From: CAZUDI01 sp964618975
GTDB taxonomy: Bacteria; Desulfobacterota; Desulfomonilia; UBA1062
Length of the DNA stretch: 64,000 nucleotides
Assembly: GCA_964618975.1 (NCBI GenBank)
Contig: CAZUDI010000016.1
Span: 1-64,000, forward strand
Direction: 5' to 3'
Position numbers and translations under genes: made by a program
The notes under the pieces: model-generated
What the model was told of the DNA's origin: nothing
The model's database searches: none
What the model saw: the letters and a program-made list of their open reading frames with translations, nothing else
Shown here: piece after piece, positions 24,664-34,059 of the stretch
Numbering within the stretch: position 1 is the first letter of the stretch
Layout of the letters: every line of letters starts with the position of its first letter

Positions 24664-25875
24664 TCAGGCGTCATGTCGGCCGATGATGGCCACCGAGCAG
24701 ATGTTCATGAAGGGGAATCCGCCCAGATTGTGCGTGAGACCGAACTTAGGATCCTTGAGCTGGCGCTTGTCGGCCCGGCCGTGCAGCTGCAGGTACATCT
24801 CGTAGAGCATACGGATGCCCGAGGCCCCGATGGGGTGCCCGAAACACTTCAGCCCGCCGTCCACCTGACAGGGTACACCGCCGCCCTTGAGGTCGTAGAA
24901 TCCGTCCATGATGTCCTTGGGGGCCTGGCCCCGTTCGGAGATGTACAGGTCCTCCATGGTCACGAGCTCGGTGATGGAGAAGCAGTCGTGCACCTCCATC
25001 ATACTGATCTCGCTGCGGGGATCCTTGATGCCGGCCTCCTTGTAGGCCGCGGCACTGGCCTTGGCCGTGGTGACGAAGTTCGATCCGTCCCAGGCTGTGT
25101 AGCTCATCTCCTCGCCGTTGGACAGCGAGAGCTGCAAGGCCTTGACCGTGACATAATCCTGCTTGCCCATACTCTTGGCGATCTCGGGGGTGGTCACGAT
25201 GGCGCAGGCCGAGCCTTCGCTCACCCCGCAGCAGTCGAAGAGCCCCAGGGGATAGGCCACCAGGGGGGCGTTGAGGATCACCTCCTCGGTCACGGGCTTT
25301 TGCAGATGCGCCTTGGGATTCAAGGCGCCATTGGCGTGACTCTTGGCCGAGATGTGCGCCATGGCACGCTTGAGGTCGGCCATATCGACGCCGTACCGGG
25401 CGCTGTAGGCACTGCCCAGCATGGCGAAGCAGCCCGGAGCGGTCATGTTGGGGAACCAGAAGCCGTTGGTTATCCCCATGCCCGAGCTGAATTCGGGCAG
25501 ACCCCCGTAGCCGATATCCTTGAGCTTCTCCACGCCGATGGCCAGGGCGATGTCATAGGCGCCCGAAGCCACGGCATAGACCGCGCCCCGGAAGGCCTCG
25601 GTGCCGCTGGCACAGTAATTCTCGGTTCTGGTCACCGAGATGTTCTTGAGCCTGAGCGCAATGGAGGGCGGCAGGGCGCTCTTGCCCACGTTGACCTCGT
25701 CCAGGCAGGAGCCGAACCAGGCCGCCTGGATGTCCTTGGTCTCGATCCCCGCATCCGCGATGCATTCCGTGTAGGCCTCGACCATGAGGTCCTCCGAGCC
25801 CATGTCCCAGCGCTCGCCGAACTTGCTGCACCCCATGCCGATGATTGCTACCTTGTCCCTTATTCCCGTGGCCAT
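24664..25875 (-). CDS. Thiolase (acetyl-CoA acyltransferase, SCP-x type)
   Basis: 403 residues. The nucleophilic Cys88 lies in TENYCASGTEAFRGA, EVHDCFSITELV and CFGHPIGASGIRMLYEM contain the other active-site loops. It would cleave a 3-oxoacyl-CoA with CoA, or condense in reverse. The ATG at 25875 is preferred over a TTG five codons upstream because GAGGGGG lies in front of it; it begins one base after the stop of the HMG-CoA-synthase-like gene, so translation is probably coupled. Confidence 0.9.
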   Translation of the reverse strand: MATGIRDKVAIIGMGCSKFGERWDMGSEDLMVEAYTECIADAGIETKDIQAAWFGSCLDEVNVGKSALPPSIALRLKNISVTRTENYCASGTEAFRGAVYAVASGAYDIALAIGVEKLKDIGYGGLPEFSSGMGITNGFWFPNMTAPGCFAMLGSAYSARYGVDMADLKRAMAHISAKSHANGALNPKAHLQKPVTEEVILNAPLVAYPLGLFDCCGVSEGSACAIVTTPEIAKSMGKQDYVTVKALQLSLSNGEEMSYTAWDGSNFVTTAKASAAAYKEAGIKDPRSEISMMEVHDCFSITELVTMEDLYISERGQAPKDIMDGFYDLKGGGVPCQVDGGLKCFGHPIGASGIRMLYEMYLQLHGRADKRQLKDPKFGLTHNLGGFPFMNICSVAIIGRHDA

Positions 25876-25876
25876 C

Positions 25877-27343
25877 TCACACCCCCTCAACCTTTACGGC
25901 CGGCATCGCCTTCCAGAAGTAGCCGCTGAAGCCGCGTTCGTTGTCCTTGTATCTGCGCCTGAAGGAAAGCTGCACCGGCAGTCCCACGCGCACGTCCTCA
26001 AGGGTGCAGTCCGTGAAATCCACCAGCAGCCGTCCACCGCCTTCGAAGTCGACGATGCCGTAGATGGCCGGCGGGTCCGCCGACGGGGCCAGCATGTCGC
26101 CGGTGTACATGAGGACACGTGCATTCCGGCCGGCAAACTCGTACTCTTCCATGGAGCCTGTGGCATTGCACTCCGGATTGACACATATCGGGGTGAAGGT
26201 GAACTGGGGCGTGTTGCACTTGGTGCAGCGCTTCCCCTTGAGCCCGATGAGCTGCTGACGGTTGCGCCACAGGGTGGTGAGCGAGGTGTTGCGGTTCACC
26301 TCCCCGCGGATCCCCAGATCGGCCACGAGCTGATCCCTGAACTTGATGAACTTCAGGTAGTTGTCGAGCTCCACCCGTGCGGCCAGCATCCCCTTGAGCC
26401 CCAGGGGTCCCGTGAAGGCGCGGATGTTCTCGGTCACCTCGAAGCTCAGCACGTCACAGCCCTGGCCGAAGCTGGCCAGCAGCAGCTTGTCGCCCGGCTG
26501 GGCCGTCTCAATGGCCGCAATCAGCATCAGGATAGGGTGGGCGCAGCCCGTATCACCCATGACCTCGTGCAGGTTGTCCTGCACGCGCTCGGGCTCGGCC
26601 CCGATGCGCTTGGCGATGGACTTGTGCGTGGCCCCGAAGTAGCACGGATAGACCACCTTGTTGAAGTCGCCGATCTTCTCGCCGGTGCGCGCCAGATAGT
26701 TCGCGATCGCCTGGGGGATGATCTTGGCATAGCCCTCGTCCCTGACCCAGCGCTCCTCCCAGGTGTAGTCGATCTCCTTGTCGTGGCCCTTGTAGTGATC
26801 GACGAAGTCGCAGTTGAGGCTGTAGCCGTCCTTGTACTCGGCGATCACGTCTTTGTTTCCCAAGAGCAGGGCCGCTCCGCCGTCGCCTAAGAACATCTCG
26901 AAATTCGTGGCCATCTTGGTCTTGCGCAGGTCGGATGCCGCCACCAGCACGGATTGCTTCTTGCCGGCGGCCAGCGCATCCAGGGCAGAGAGCGTCGCCG
27001 TGGTGGCCGCCTTGGTGCTGCCGGTGAAATCGGCACACATCGTGCCGTTTTCTTTCGTGTTCAGGGCCGTGGCCAGGATGTCGGCATTGAGCCTGTCGGC
27101 GAATGGCAGTGAGGTGGAAGCGAGATATACGCCGTCGATGACCTGCTTGTCCTGGCCCTTGACGCAGTCATAGGCCGCGGCCACGGCCATGGTGAGGGCA
27201 TCCTCGTCCCAGTTGGCCACCGCCTTCTCCCCCTTGGACGCCCCGAGGATGGACGGATTGTACCAGGCCATGGCCTTGGCGATGGCCTTGCGGTTGAGCC
27301 GCAACCGGGGCACGTAGGCCCCGTATGAAGTGATTCCTATCAT
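25877..27343 (-). CDS. HMG-CoA-synthase-like protein fused to a Zn-ribbon/OB-fold domain
   Basis: 488 residues. Residues 1 to about 345 form a thiolase-fold domain like 3-hydroxy-3-methylglutaryl-CoA synthase (IGITSYGAYVPRLRLNR, LASTSLPFADRLNADI, VYPCYFGATHKSIAKRIG, HEVMGDTGCAHPILML, SFGQGCDVLSFEV). Residues about 370-488 form a DUF35 domain with Cys373, 376, 387 and 392 as the zinc ribbon. In archaea the synthase and DUF35 protein are separate; here they are fused. The nucleophile region reads TMCADFTGSTKAA, with Cys103 displaced relative to the usual ACKAGT. Likely reaction: condensation or cleavage of a branched 3-hydroxyacyl-CoA; unproven. ATG after AAGGAGGAATGCA. Confidence 0.85.
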   Translation of the reverse strand: MIGITSYGAYVPRLRLNRKAIAKAMAWYNPSILGASKGEKAVANWDEDALTMAVAAAYDCVKGQDKQVIDGVYLASTSLPFADRLNADILATALNTKENGTMCADFTGSTKAATTATLSALDALAAGKKQSVLVAASDLRKTKMATNFEMFLGDGGAALLLGNKDVIAEYKDGYSLNCDFVDHYKGHDKEIDYTWEERWVRDEGYAKIIPQAIANYLARTGEKIGDFNKVVYPCYFGATHKSIAKRIGAEPERVQDNLHEVMGDTGCAHPILMLIAAIETAQPGDKLLLASFGQGCDVLSFEVTENIRAFTGPLGLKGMLAARVELDNYLKFIKFRDQLVADLGIRGEVNRNTSLTTLWRNRQQLIGLKGKRCTKCNTPQFTFTPICVNPECNATGSMEEYEFAGRNARVLMYTGDMLAPSADPPAIYGIVDFEGGGRLLVDFTDCTLEDVRVGLPVQLSFRRRYKDNERGFSGYFWKAMPAVKVEGV

Positions 27344-27430
27344 TGCATTCCTCCTTGAGAGCTCCTTGCCGTAGCGGCCCGCTCTCCTAGATGAAGCCGC
27401 CTGGGGCCCCGCGGGCCCCAGGCTCACATT

Positions 27431-28876
27431 TTAGGCCTTGATACCCGCCTGCTCCTCCACCAACTTCTTGCACCTGGCCATGATCTTCTTGGCCTCCATG
27501 AGGATGGTCATGCGCTCGGCATAGGGCGAGCCTTCACCGTGCAGGCAGATGGTCTCGGTGTCGCCCGAGGTCAGCCGCCGGATGATGTCAAACATACGCA
27601 GCCGGTTCTCGGTGGATACCTTGGGGTTGGCCACCAGGTACTTCTCGATGTCACCCCGGGTCTCGGGGTTGAGCCAGTCCTGATAGGTGGGCGCCGTCAC
27701 CAGCAGGCCGCCGGCGAGGTCCTGGATGATCTCGATCACCTTATGGTAATTGTGGGCGAAGTGGTACTTGGCGATATTGGTCGTCACCGGATTGGGCACC
27801 GGGAAACCGGCGTGGTCCACGAAGTCCAGACAGGCCGAGCGCGACAGGGCGTTGAGCGTCTCCAGATAGATGACGATCTCGGTGATCTTTTCACGCACGT
27901 GCGGGGCGTTGGCCACCCCGTTGTACTCGGCGATGGCCACGGCCAGACCCAGCATCTGCTCGCTCATGGGGATGCGGTAGGCGCAGCCGGTGCGGCGGTG
28001 CATGAGGGCGAAGTTATAGACCGTGGTGGCGGCATACTTCCACTCGCCGCACAGGAACACGCGGTCCCAGGGCACGAAAACGTCGTCGAAGATGATCAGC
28101 GAGTCGGTGTGCATGCGGCGCGTATCGCGTGCCAGCGGGAATTCCAGGTCGGAGATGTTGCCGTGGAAGGGCCGTACGATCTGGCGGATGCCCTTGGCGT
28201 TGGCCGGCACGGCCACGGCCACGGCATAATCGCTCTCCTCGGGACCGCCCAGGGCGCGGCAGGGGATAGCGAAGAATTCGTGACAGTAGGCTGCACCCGT
28301 GATGTGCACCTTGGCGCCTCTGAGCACGATGCCGTCGTCACGCTTCTCCACGATGCGCAGGTTGAAGTCCGGGTGCGCCTGCGCCGGATCGGAGGGCCGC
28401 AGATGCCGGTCCCCCTTGACGTCGGTGACACCTGCCACCACGCACTTGTCGGTCTGTTTCAGGTATTTGCGGTAGTTCTCGATGCGCTCGAGGTAGACCT
28501 TGCCGGCCTCGCCCATGCTGCGGGCGGTAATGGAGATGGCGTTCATGGCGTCGGCCCCGATATCGTGTGCCAAGGGGATATAGCCCTCGCCGATTTCGGT
28601 GGCCTTGATGATGAGATCGAGGTGTTTGAGCAGATCCTCACCATTGCGTGGAATATAGTAGTAGCGGCTGATATCCTCGCCGAGTTCCTCGTCGTAGACC
28701 ACGGCCAGGTCTTTGTACTGCGGGTCCTCGGCCATCTCGTAGTCCACGGCCACGGTCTCCACACAGCACTTGAAATCGGGATCGCTGCCGACGTCTTCAA
28801 CTTTGCGGCCCTTGTAGTAGACGACGCGACCGTCGTTCAGGCTTGCCTTGTATTCTTCAGGTGTCATCAAACCCAT
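27431..28876 (-). CDS. 4-hydroxyphenylacetate 3-hydroxylase / 4-hydroxybutyryl-CoA dehydratase family protein
   Basis: 481 residues with the acyl-CoA-dehydrogenase-like fold of this family. Hallmarks: VTDVKGDRHLRPSDPAQAHPD and VEKRDDGIVLRGAKVHITGAA (about 150-200, flavin and substrate loops), IIFDDVFVPWDRVFLCGE, and MHRRTGCAYRIPMSEQMLG. 4-Hydroxybutyryl-CoA dehydratase binds a [4Fe-4S] cluster with two N-terminal cysteines, a histidine and a third cysteine. Here His293 and Cys298 are present with shortened spacing, but the region around 90-110 has no cysteine. A flavin enzyme without a cluster, or a modified one, is therefore likely. The anaerobic context argues against an oxygenase role. Confidence 0.82.
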   Translation of the reverse strand: MGLMTPEEYKASLNDGRVVYYKGRKVEDVGSDPDFKCCVETVAVDYEMAEDPQYKDLAVVYDEELGEDISRYYYIPRNGEDLLKHLDLIIKATEIGEGYIPLAHDIGADAMNAISITARSMGEAGKVYLERIENYRKYLKQTDKCVVAGVTDVKGDRHLRPSDPAQAHPDFNLRIVEKRDDGIVLRGAKVHITGAAYCHEFFAIPCRALGGPEESDYAVAVAVPANAKGIRQIVRPFHGNISDLEFPLARDTRRMHTDSLIIFDDVFVPWDRVFLCGEWKYAATTVYNFALMHRRTGCAYRIPMSEQMLGLAVAIAEYNGVANAPHVREKITEIVIYLETLNALSRSACLDFVDHAGFPVPNPVTTNIAKYHFAHNYHKVIEIIQDLAGGLLVTAPTYQDWLNPETRGDIEKYLVANPKVSTENRLRMFDIIRRLTSGDTETICLHGEGSPYAERMTILMEAKKIMARCKKLVEEQAGIKA

Positions 28877-28984
28877 AGCGTTACCTCTTTCTTGATTTTT
28901 TTATGCGGGGGCGGGGGAGCCTCCCGTCCCGGGGGTCCCCCCGGCCTCACTTTTTCTGCCTTCAAGTCTGGTTTATGCCAGCCG
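28877..28984 (-). terminator. GC hairpin between oxidoreductase and dehydratase-like genes
   Basis: CCGGGGG-TC-CCCCCGG and the adjacent GGGGGAG/CTCCC arms near 28910-28945 can fold on either strand. It may reduce read-through between the two genes; no T-tract in the right place. Confidence 0.35.
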
Positions 28985-30604
28985 CTACCAGGACTTCACC
29001 ATGGGAGGCATGGCCCGGTGGTAGAACGGGAAGACCTTGTTCTCGGTGTCGGAGCCCATCATGGCGTCCACGGTCAGGGTCGCCCCAAGGGCCGCCGCAT
29101 CCACGCCGCAGCCCAGCAGACGCTCGCCGTACTGGTCGCCGGTGAAGTAGAGCCCCTCGACCCACGGAGACTTCACATCCACCCGGTCGGTGCCGATGGG
29201 CTGGATCCAGGCAAAGGCGTGGTCGGTGCACATCCACAGCATGAAATCCATCTCGGACTTCCACTTGGCAGAGCCGAAGGTCCGCTTCCACCATTTCTCG
29301 TTCCACTCCACCACACGGGCAACCTTGTGGGGATTGCGCATCTCTTCATGCGTCATGGCGGTCGAGAAGATCCAGCCGTGCTTGCCGGCCGGGGCGCTGC
29401 CCTTCTCAGAGGTCAGCTCGGGGCTGGAGTTGTAGCCCTCGTTCACATTGGCCAGGTTCCACAGCACCATGTCGATGCAGCCGCTGTAGCCTTCTTCCAT
29501 GCCGATGACATCGGGCATGTAGATGAAGCTGCGCTCATCGATGCCCTTGTCCGCCCACACATTCGAATTCATGTTGCCGAAGCCCGTGATCATGCCGGCA
29601 CCCCAGAACTGCTGCTGGATACGCTCCACGATCTCCTGCGGGAAATAGCGGGGATGGATCAGGTTCAGCATCTGCCTGGAAGGGATGTTGCAGATGACCT
29701 TGTCCGCATAGACCGTCTTGAACCCGCTGTTGGTCTGATAGGTAACCCCCTTGGCCACGCCGTTTTCGATGATGACATCGACCACCGGGGCATTCCGCAG
29801 CACCTTGCCGCCGTTCGCCTTGAGCACCTGCTCCATCAGCAGGGCAAAGGATATGGTTCCGGGATTGGGGACCGAGGCACAGGAGCCTTCCACCAGGTTC
29901 ATCTTGATGGGGCCGGCCGCGGCCATGTGCACCAGGACGTCGGGGGCGGGGGTGACCCTGAGATCCGCCTGGCCCGTCTGGGAGGCCGCCAGAACCTTGA
30001 TGTAATCGTAGGCTTCCTTGTTCACGTTCCTGGCCTGCAGCCATTCCTCGAAGGACATATGCCTGGTCTGGCCGATATCGTCCATGGTCATGGTGCCCAT
30101 GTCGCGCAGGGCCCGCATGGTCGACTTGAAGCCCTCCGGGCTCATCCACGGATAGGCCTCGCCCTTGCCGACCTGGTAGGCCTTGTTGCCCTTCTTGTAA
30201 TCCACGAAGGCGAATCCGACATTGCAGGGCATTTCCACCGGCTTGCCCAGGTAGTCCATCAGGCAGCGGATCTTGCCCTTGTTGCCCCAGAAGAGACCGT
30301 GGCCCGTGTCGAGGGTCGTGCCATCGAAGATACCTTCCTTGAAGCAGGTCTCCAGGTCCGGCGTACACTTCGGCACCCAGGCACCGACCATGGCCAGCGC
30401 GCGTTTGAAGCCGTTGGCATCCAGCTCCACCCCGTCGATATAGACCTTGTCACCCTTTCCCACAAATGATGCCAGCCGGCCGCCGATGAAGGGGGCCTTC
30501 TCCAGCACCATGACCTTCTGGTTGAAATCCTTGGCCAGGATGCTCGCCGCACCCAGACCGGCCACACCGGACCCTATCACCAGAACATCGTATTTTTTCG
30601 CCAT
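28985..30604 (-). CDS. Phytoene-desaturase-like FAD-dependent oxidoreductase
   Basis: 539 residues of the CrtI/amine-oxidase-like NAD(P)/FAD superfamily. The N-terminal Rossmann motif is DVLVIGSGVAGLGAASILAKDF with the acidic end and GGRLAS, typical of CrtI/RetSat proteins. A C-terminal GLYFTGDQYGERLLGCGVDAAALGA is the FAD-binding tail. Such enzymes desaturate or saturate C=C bonds or isomerise polyenes. It is located between an SDR and the HpaB-like gene, so it most likely acts on a CoA-bound or free cyclic/isoprenoid intermediate; the substrate is unknown. SD GAGGGAGG before ATG 30604. Confidence 0.83.
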   Translation of the reverse strand: MAKKYDVLVIGSGVAGLGAASILAKDFNQKVMVLEKAPFIGGRLASFVGKGDKVYIDGVELDANGFKRALAMVGAWVPKCTPDLETCFKEGIFDGTTLDTGHGLFWGNKGKIRCLMDYLGKPVEMPCNVGFAFVDYKKGNKAYQVGKGEAYPWMSPEGFKSTMRALRDMGTMTMDDIGQTRHMSFEEWLQARNVNKEAYDYIKVLAASQTGQADLRVTPAPDVLVHMAAAGPIKMNLVEGSCASVPNPGTISFALLMEQVLKANGGKVLRNAPVVDVIIENGVAKGVTYQTNSGFKTVYADKVICNIPSRQMLNLIHPRYFPQEIVERIQQQFWGAGMITGFGNMNSNVWADKGIDERSFIYMPDVIGMEEGYSGCIDMVLWNLANVNEGYNSSPELTSEKGSAPAGKHGWIFSTAMTHEEMRNPHKVARVVEWNEKWWKRTFGSAKWKSEMDFMLWMCTDHAFAWIQPIGTDRVDVKSPWVEGLYFTGDQYGERLLGCGVDAAALGATLTVDAMMGSDTENKVFPFYHRAMPPMVKSW

Positions 30605-30686
30605 AGTGTAACCTCCCTCGGTTTGTTATCTGCTTTGTTTGCTGCGTTTATCTCGCTTGACCTTCTCCCGACACCCCGGTCGTCCG

Positions 30687-31451
30687 CTAAAGCGACCCGC
30701 CGCCGTCGGCCACCAGAATCTGACCCGTCATATAGGACGAGGCCTCGGAGGCCAGGAAAAGCACGATGCGCCCCATCTCCTCGGGCTGCGAGATCCTTCT
30801 CAGCGGGGTGTGCCCCATCTCCTGCTTCATGAGGTCATCGTTGGTCCACAGGGCCTGGGAGAACTTGGTCTGCACCACACCCGGCGCCAGGCAGTTCACG
30901 CGGATGCCGTACTCGCCCAGTTCCTTGGCCATGGCACGCGTCAGCATGCCGATACCGGCCTTGGAGACGCAGTACAGGGCAAGCCCGATGTCCGGGAAGA
31001 CGCCGCCCACGGATGAGATGTTGACGATGTTACCGGATCCCTGCTCCTTCATGACCTTGCCCACGAGCATGCTCAGCATGGTGTAGCCCTTGAGGTTGGT
31101 GTTCATGATCTGGTCGTACATCTTCTCGCTCATGTCCACGAGCAGGCCCATGCCGGGATTGGTGGCGGCATTGTTCACCAGGATGTCGATACGTCCGAAC
31201 TCCGCCATGACCGTATCCACCAGCTTCTGGATGTCTTCAACCTCACGGTTATGGGCGGCCACGGCCAGCGCCTTGCGGCCCATGGCCCGGATCTCCTCGG
31301 CCACCTTCTCCAGATCGGGCAGTTTGCGGCTGGCCACCACCACGTCGGCCCCTGCGTCCGCCAGTGCCAGTGCTATGGCCTTGCCGATACCACGGCTTCC
31401 GCCGGTTACCAGTGCCACCTTGCCTTCCAGTGAAAGATAGGATGTATCCAT
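30687..31451 (-). CDS. Short-chain dehydrogenase/reductase
   Basis: 254-residue classical SDR: GGSRGIG cofactor motif (about 17-23), NNAA, catalytic Ser in ISSVGG and YCVSK (Tyr-x3-Lys), and C-terminal MTGQILVADGGGSL. ASRKL after beta-2 (Ser-Arg) suggests NADP preference. It is the first gene of the long leftward unit (SDR - oxidoreductase - HpaB-like - HMGS-like - thiolases - ...), directly behind the promoter and operator near 31520-31562. ATG after AGGAGGAATGATAC. Confidence 0.88.
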   Translation of the reverse strand: MDTSYLSLEGKVALVTGGSRGIGKAIALALADAGADVVVASRKLPDLEKVAEEIRAMGRKALAVAAHNREVEDIQKLVDTVMAEFGRIDILVNNAATNPGMGLLVDMSEKMYDQIMNTNLKGYTMLSMLVGKVMKEQGSGNIVNISSVGGVFPDIGLALYCVSKAGIGMLTRAMAKELGEYGIRVNCLAPGVVQTKFSQALWTNDDLMKQEMGHTPLRRISQPEEMGRIVLFLASEASSYMTGQILVADGGGSL

Positions 31452-31814
31452 GTATCATTCCTCCTATGATTAGTTTATTCAATGTTATGTTATGCAATAA
31501 CTATTTACTTCATTACTTTTTGGTAACGTTGTTAACCTACCTTAACGCAATTATCATGTCAAGATTTTTTTCCTTTCCTGATAAAAAAACACATCCACTG
31601 GATTAAAATGGGGCTGAAAGTATGCGTGTAACAAGGGTTTGAGTCTTGACAGGGGTCTGTCCCGCCATTCTCTGGGGGCTTTATCGCAAAAAACGAGACC
31701 TCCGCTTGCCACTGGCAGCCAGTCTGCCGAGGGAGGTGGGCTCCCGGTGCGGCCTGCCACCGGTTGCCCACCCTGCAATGTGCTTGCTGCGACTCGCCAT
31801 TTAAGTCAGGCGGC
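31452..31814. other. 363-bp intergenic region
   Basis: Contains the SDR promoter/operator. The part next to the long-chain ligase stop has short hairpins (ACTGG-CAG-CCAGT near 31711-31723; CCGGTG...CACCGG at 31744-31763), probably its terminator region. No gene seen. Confidence 0.5.
31518..31562 (-). promoter_or_regulatory. Promoter and operator of the catabolic operon (site 1)
   Basis: On the minus strand a perfect TTGACA (31557-31562), a 17-base spacer and TAGGTT, followed directly by AACAACGTTACC. The same arrangement and the same AACAACGTTAYC sequence occur at 36168-36222, which strengthens both. Weak -10 and overlapping operator suggest regulation. Confidence 0.6.
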
Positions 31815-33635
31815 TCAGTCCTTGTAGAGGTCCTCGATTACCTGGGCGTATTTGGTGTTGATCACCCGGCGCTTGACCTTGAGGGTGGGGGTCAGTTCCC
31901 CGGTCTCCTGGGACCATTCCGCCTCCATGAGCGCAAAGCGTTTGATGCGCTCCACGCGTGCGAAATCCTGGGTGTTCAGGTCGATCTCCTTCTCGATGAG
32001 CTGCCGCACCTTTTCGTTCTTGATCAGGTCCGCACGCGATGCGTAAGCGATGCCATTGAGCTTGGCCCAGTTCTCCAACTCCGCGAAGGCCGGGACTATC
32101 AAGGCCGTGAGGAATTTGCGGTTGTCGCCGATGATGGCGACCTGCTCGATATAACTCGACGCTTGCAGGCAATTCTCGATATTCTGGGGGGAGATGTTCT
32201 TGCCGCCTGAGGTGATGATGAGGTCCTTGATACGGCCGGTAATCCTGAAATTACCCTCATGGTCGATCTGGGCGATATCGCCGGTTTTCAGGAAACCGTC
32301 GTCGGTGAAGGTCTCTTTGGTCGCCGCTTCATTCTTGTAATAGCCCAGCATCACCTGCGGACCCTTGATCAGGAGTTCGCCATCCTCGCCGATCTTGCAT
32401 TCGGTCGCCACCAGAGGTTTGCCGACGGTCCCCGGACGGATATGGCCGGGCACATTGGCCAGTGCCAGGGGCGAGGTCTCCGTCATGCCGAACCCCTCCA
32501 GCACCATCATCCCCATACCGATAAAGAACTCTGCATCGGCGGCCGAAAGCGGTCCGCCACCCGATCCGCCGATAACAACCCGGTCGAGCCCCAGGGCCGC
32601 CAGGAGCTTGGAGATGATCAGTTTGTCCGCCAGGGCATACTCGAGGGCAAAGAGGCCGGAACGCGCTCTTCCGTTGCACATGTACGGCAGATTGCGCCGG
32701 GCCACCCCCATGGCCCAGTTGAAAAGGGTCTGCTTCAGGGGTGAGGCCTCAGAGACCTTGGACAAAATGCCGGCATGCAGCTTCTCGAAGACCCGCGGCA
32801 CGCTGGCGAAGATGGTAGGCCGCACCTCGACCATATCGCTCAAGACGGTCGAGATGTCCTTGGCGAAGTACACCTTGGCGCCGGCCGAGATACAGGCCCC
32901 GTAGTAGGTGATCGTCCGTTCAAAGACATGCGCCAGGGGCAGGAAGGAAAGCGCGATGTGCGGCTGACTTTCGAGCACCCCCGGGCTGAGAGCCTTCCAC
33001 TGTTCGGCATTGGTGGTCATATTGTTGTGGCTGATCATGACCCCCTTGGGGTTGCCGGTTGTTCCGGAGGTGTAGATGATCGTGGCCACGGCATCGGGAT
33101 CAAGGTCCTCCACCCGCCGATCGAGCTCGCCCTGGTCATCAAACGCCTTTCCCTCTTCCATGGCATCCTTGAAGGATGTGACCTTCGGGGGGGCCTCAGC
33201 GAGTCCGTCGAGGATGATGATCTCTTCCAGCATGGGCAGGGAATCCCTGATCTCGAGGACCTTATCCATTTGCACCTTGGTGCCCACAAAGCAGATCCGG
33301 GCATCCGAATCTTCGAGGATGTATTGGGTCTCCTTGGCGGTATTGGTCGGGTAGACCGGGACATTGATGCCGCCGGCCGAGAGGATGCTCAGGTCGCTCA
33401 CCCACCACTCATAACGGTTGGCCGAGAAAATTGCCACCTTATCACCCTTCTGAATGCCGCGCGAAAGCAGGTATTTCGCCAATGCCCTTGACATTGCATC
33501 CATTTCCAGCCAGGATATGTCGACAAACGCCCCAGAATCGTTGCGATAGGCACACATGGCGGAAGATCCCCTGGCACCCACCTTTTCGCGAAACATGACC
33601 GGAATTGACTTATTACCCAACTGTAAAGCTGCCAT
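31815..33635 (-). CDS. Long-chain acyl-CoA synthetase (FAA1/FadD15-type)
   Basis: 606-residue ANL enzyme of the long-chain type. It has the ATP loop IIYTSGTTGNPKGVMISHNN, the linker region GFGMTETSP, FLKTGDIAQIDHEGNFRITGRIKDLIITSGGKNISPQNIE and a C-terminal part that continues beyond the usual end (LTPTLKVKRRVINTKYAQVIEDLY). It should activate long-chain or bulky hydrophobic acids. Own transcription unit between the ACD and SDR promoters. SD GGAGGGTGT with the ATG at 33635. Confidence 0.88.
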   Translation of the reverse strand: MAALQLGNKSIPVMFREKVGARGSSAMCAYRNDSGAFVDISWLEMDAMSRALAKYLLSRGIQKGDKVAIFSANRYEWWVSDLSILSAGGINVPVYPTNTAKETQYILEDSDARICFVGTKVQMDKVLEIRDSLPMLEEIIILDGLAEAPPKVTSFKDAMEEGKAFDDQGELDRRVEDLDPDAVATIIYTSGTTGNPKGVMISHNNMTTNAEQWKALSPGVLESQPHIALSFLPLAHVFERTITYYGACISAGAKVYFAKDISTVLSDMVEVRPTIFASVPRVFEKLHAGILSKVSEASPLKQTLFNWAMGVARRNLPYMCNGRARSGLFALEYALADKLIISKLLAALGLDRVVIGGSGGGPLSAADAEFFIGMGMMVLEGFGMTETSPLALANVPGHIRPGTVGKPLVATECKIGEDGELLIKGPQVMLGYYKNEAATKETFTDDGFLKTGDIAQIDHEGNFRITGRIKDLIITSGGKNISPQNIENCLQASSYIEQVAIIGDNRKFLTALIVPAFAELENWAKLNGIAYASRADLIKNEKVRQLIEKEIDLNTQDFARVERIKRFALMEAEWSQETGELTPTLKVKRRVINTKYAQVIEDLYKD

Positions 33636-33886
33636 ACACCCTCCTTATTCCGCTCTCTTTAATAAATACAACGGCAGCATACCCTGACACCATGGCATAC
33701 TCCCGGCATCATTAATAGTATGTTAAATGGCAGGGCCCCTCTTGGCGACCCCCAGCCCCCTTAAACCGACGCGTCGCCTGGCCCGGGGCACGCAACTGGT
33801 TACGGAGCACCTTCCCCTTCGATGAAACTCCCGTCTGACTGCCATGCCGGCACAGCAGCCCGTTCCCTTGTGTTTCTTGTAGTAAG

Positions 33887-33970
33887 TTCATAGGCATGAA
33901 CCCCAGGGCAAGCCCTTGACCCTGCTGTACGCTGCAAGCAGCGGGGAATTCGACCCTCAGGCGATTAAAG
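33887..33970 (+). repeat. Dispersed intergenic repeat, copy 4
   Basis: TTCATAGGCATGAACCCCAG at the left, GCTGCAAGCAGCGGGGAATT at the centre/right with hairpin CGCTG-CAAG-CAGCG, then CGACCCTCAGGCGATTAAAG. This is one of the best preserved copies. Confidence 0.85.
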
Positions 33971-34059
33971 GCAGGCTCCAGTCGCACAACACCTTATCCT
34001 TCAGCATGAAGCGGCATCGCCCAGCGACCGGCACCAGAAAGGCACCTCCTTGCATGGTC

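Noticed and set aside
27431..28876. Straight annotation as 4-hydroxybutyryl-CoA dehydratase
   Set aside because: The N-terminal cluster cysteines are missing and the spacing of His293/Cys298 differs.
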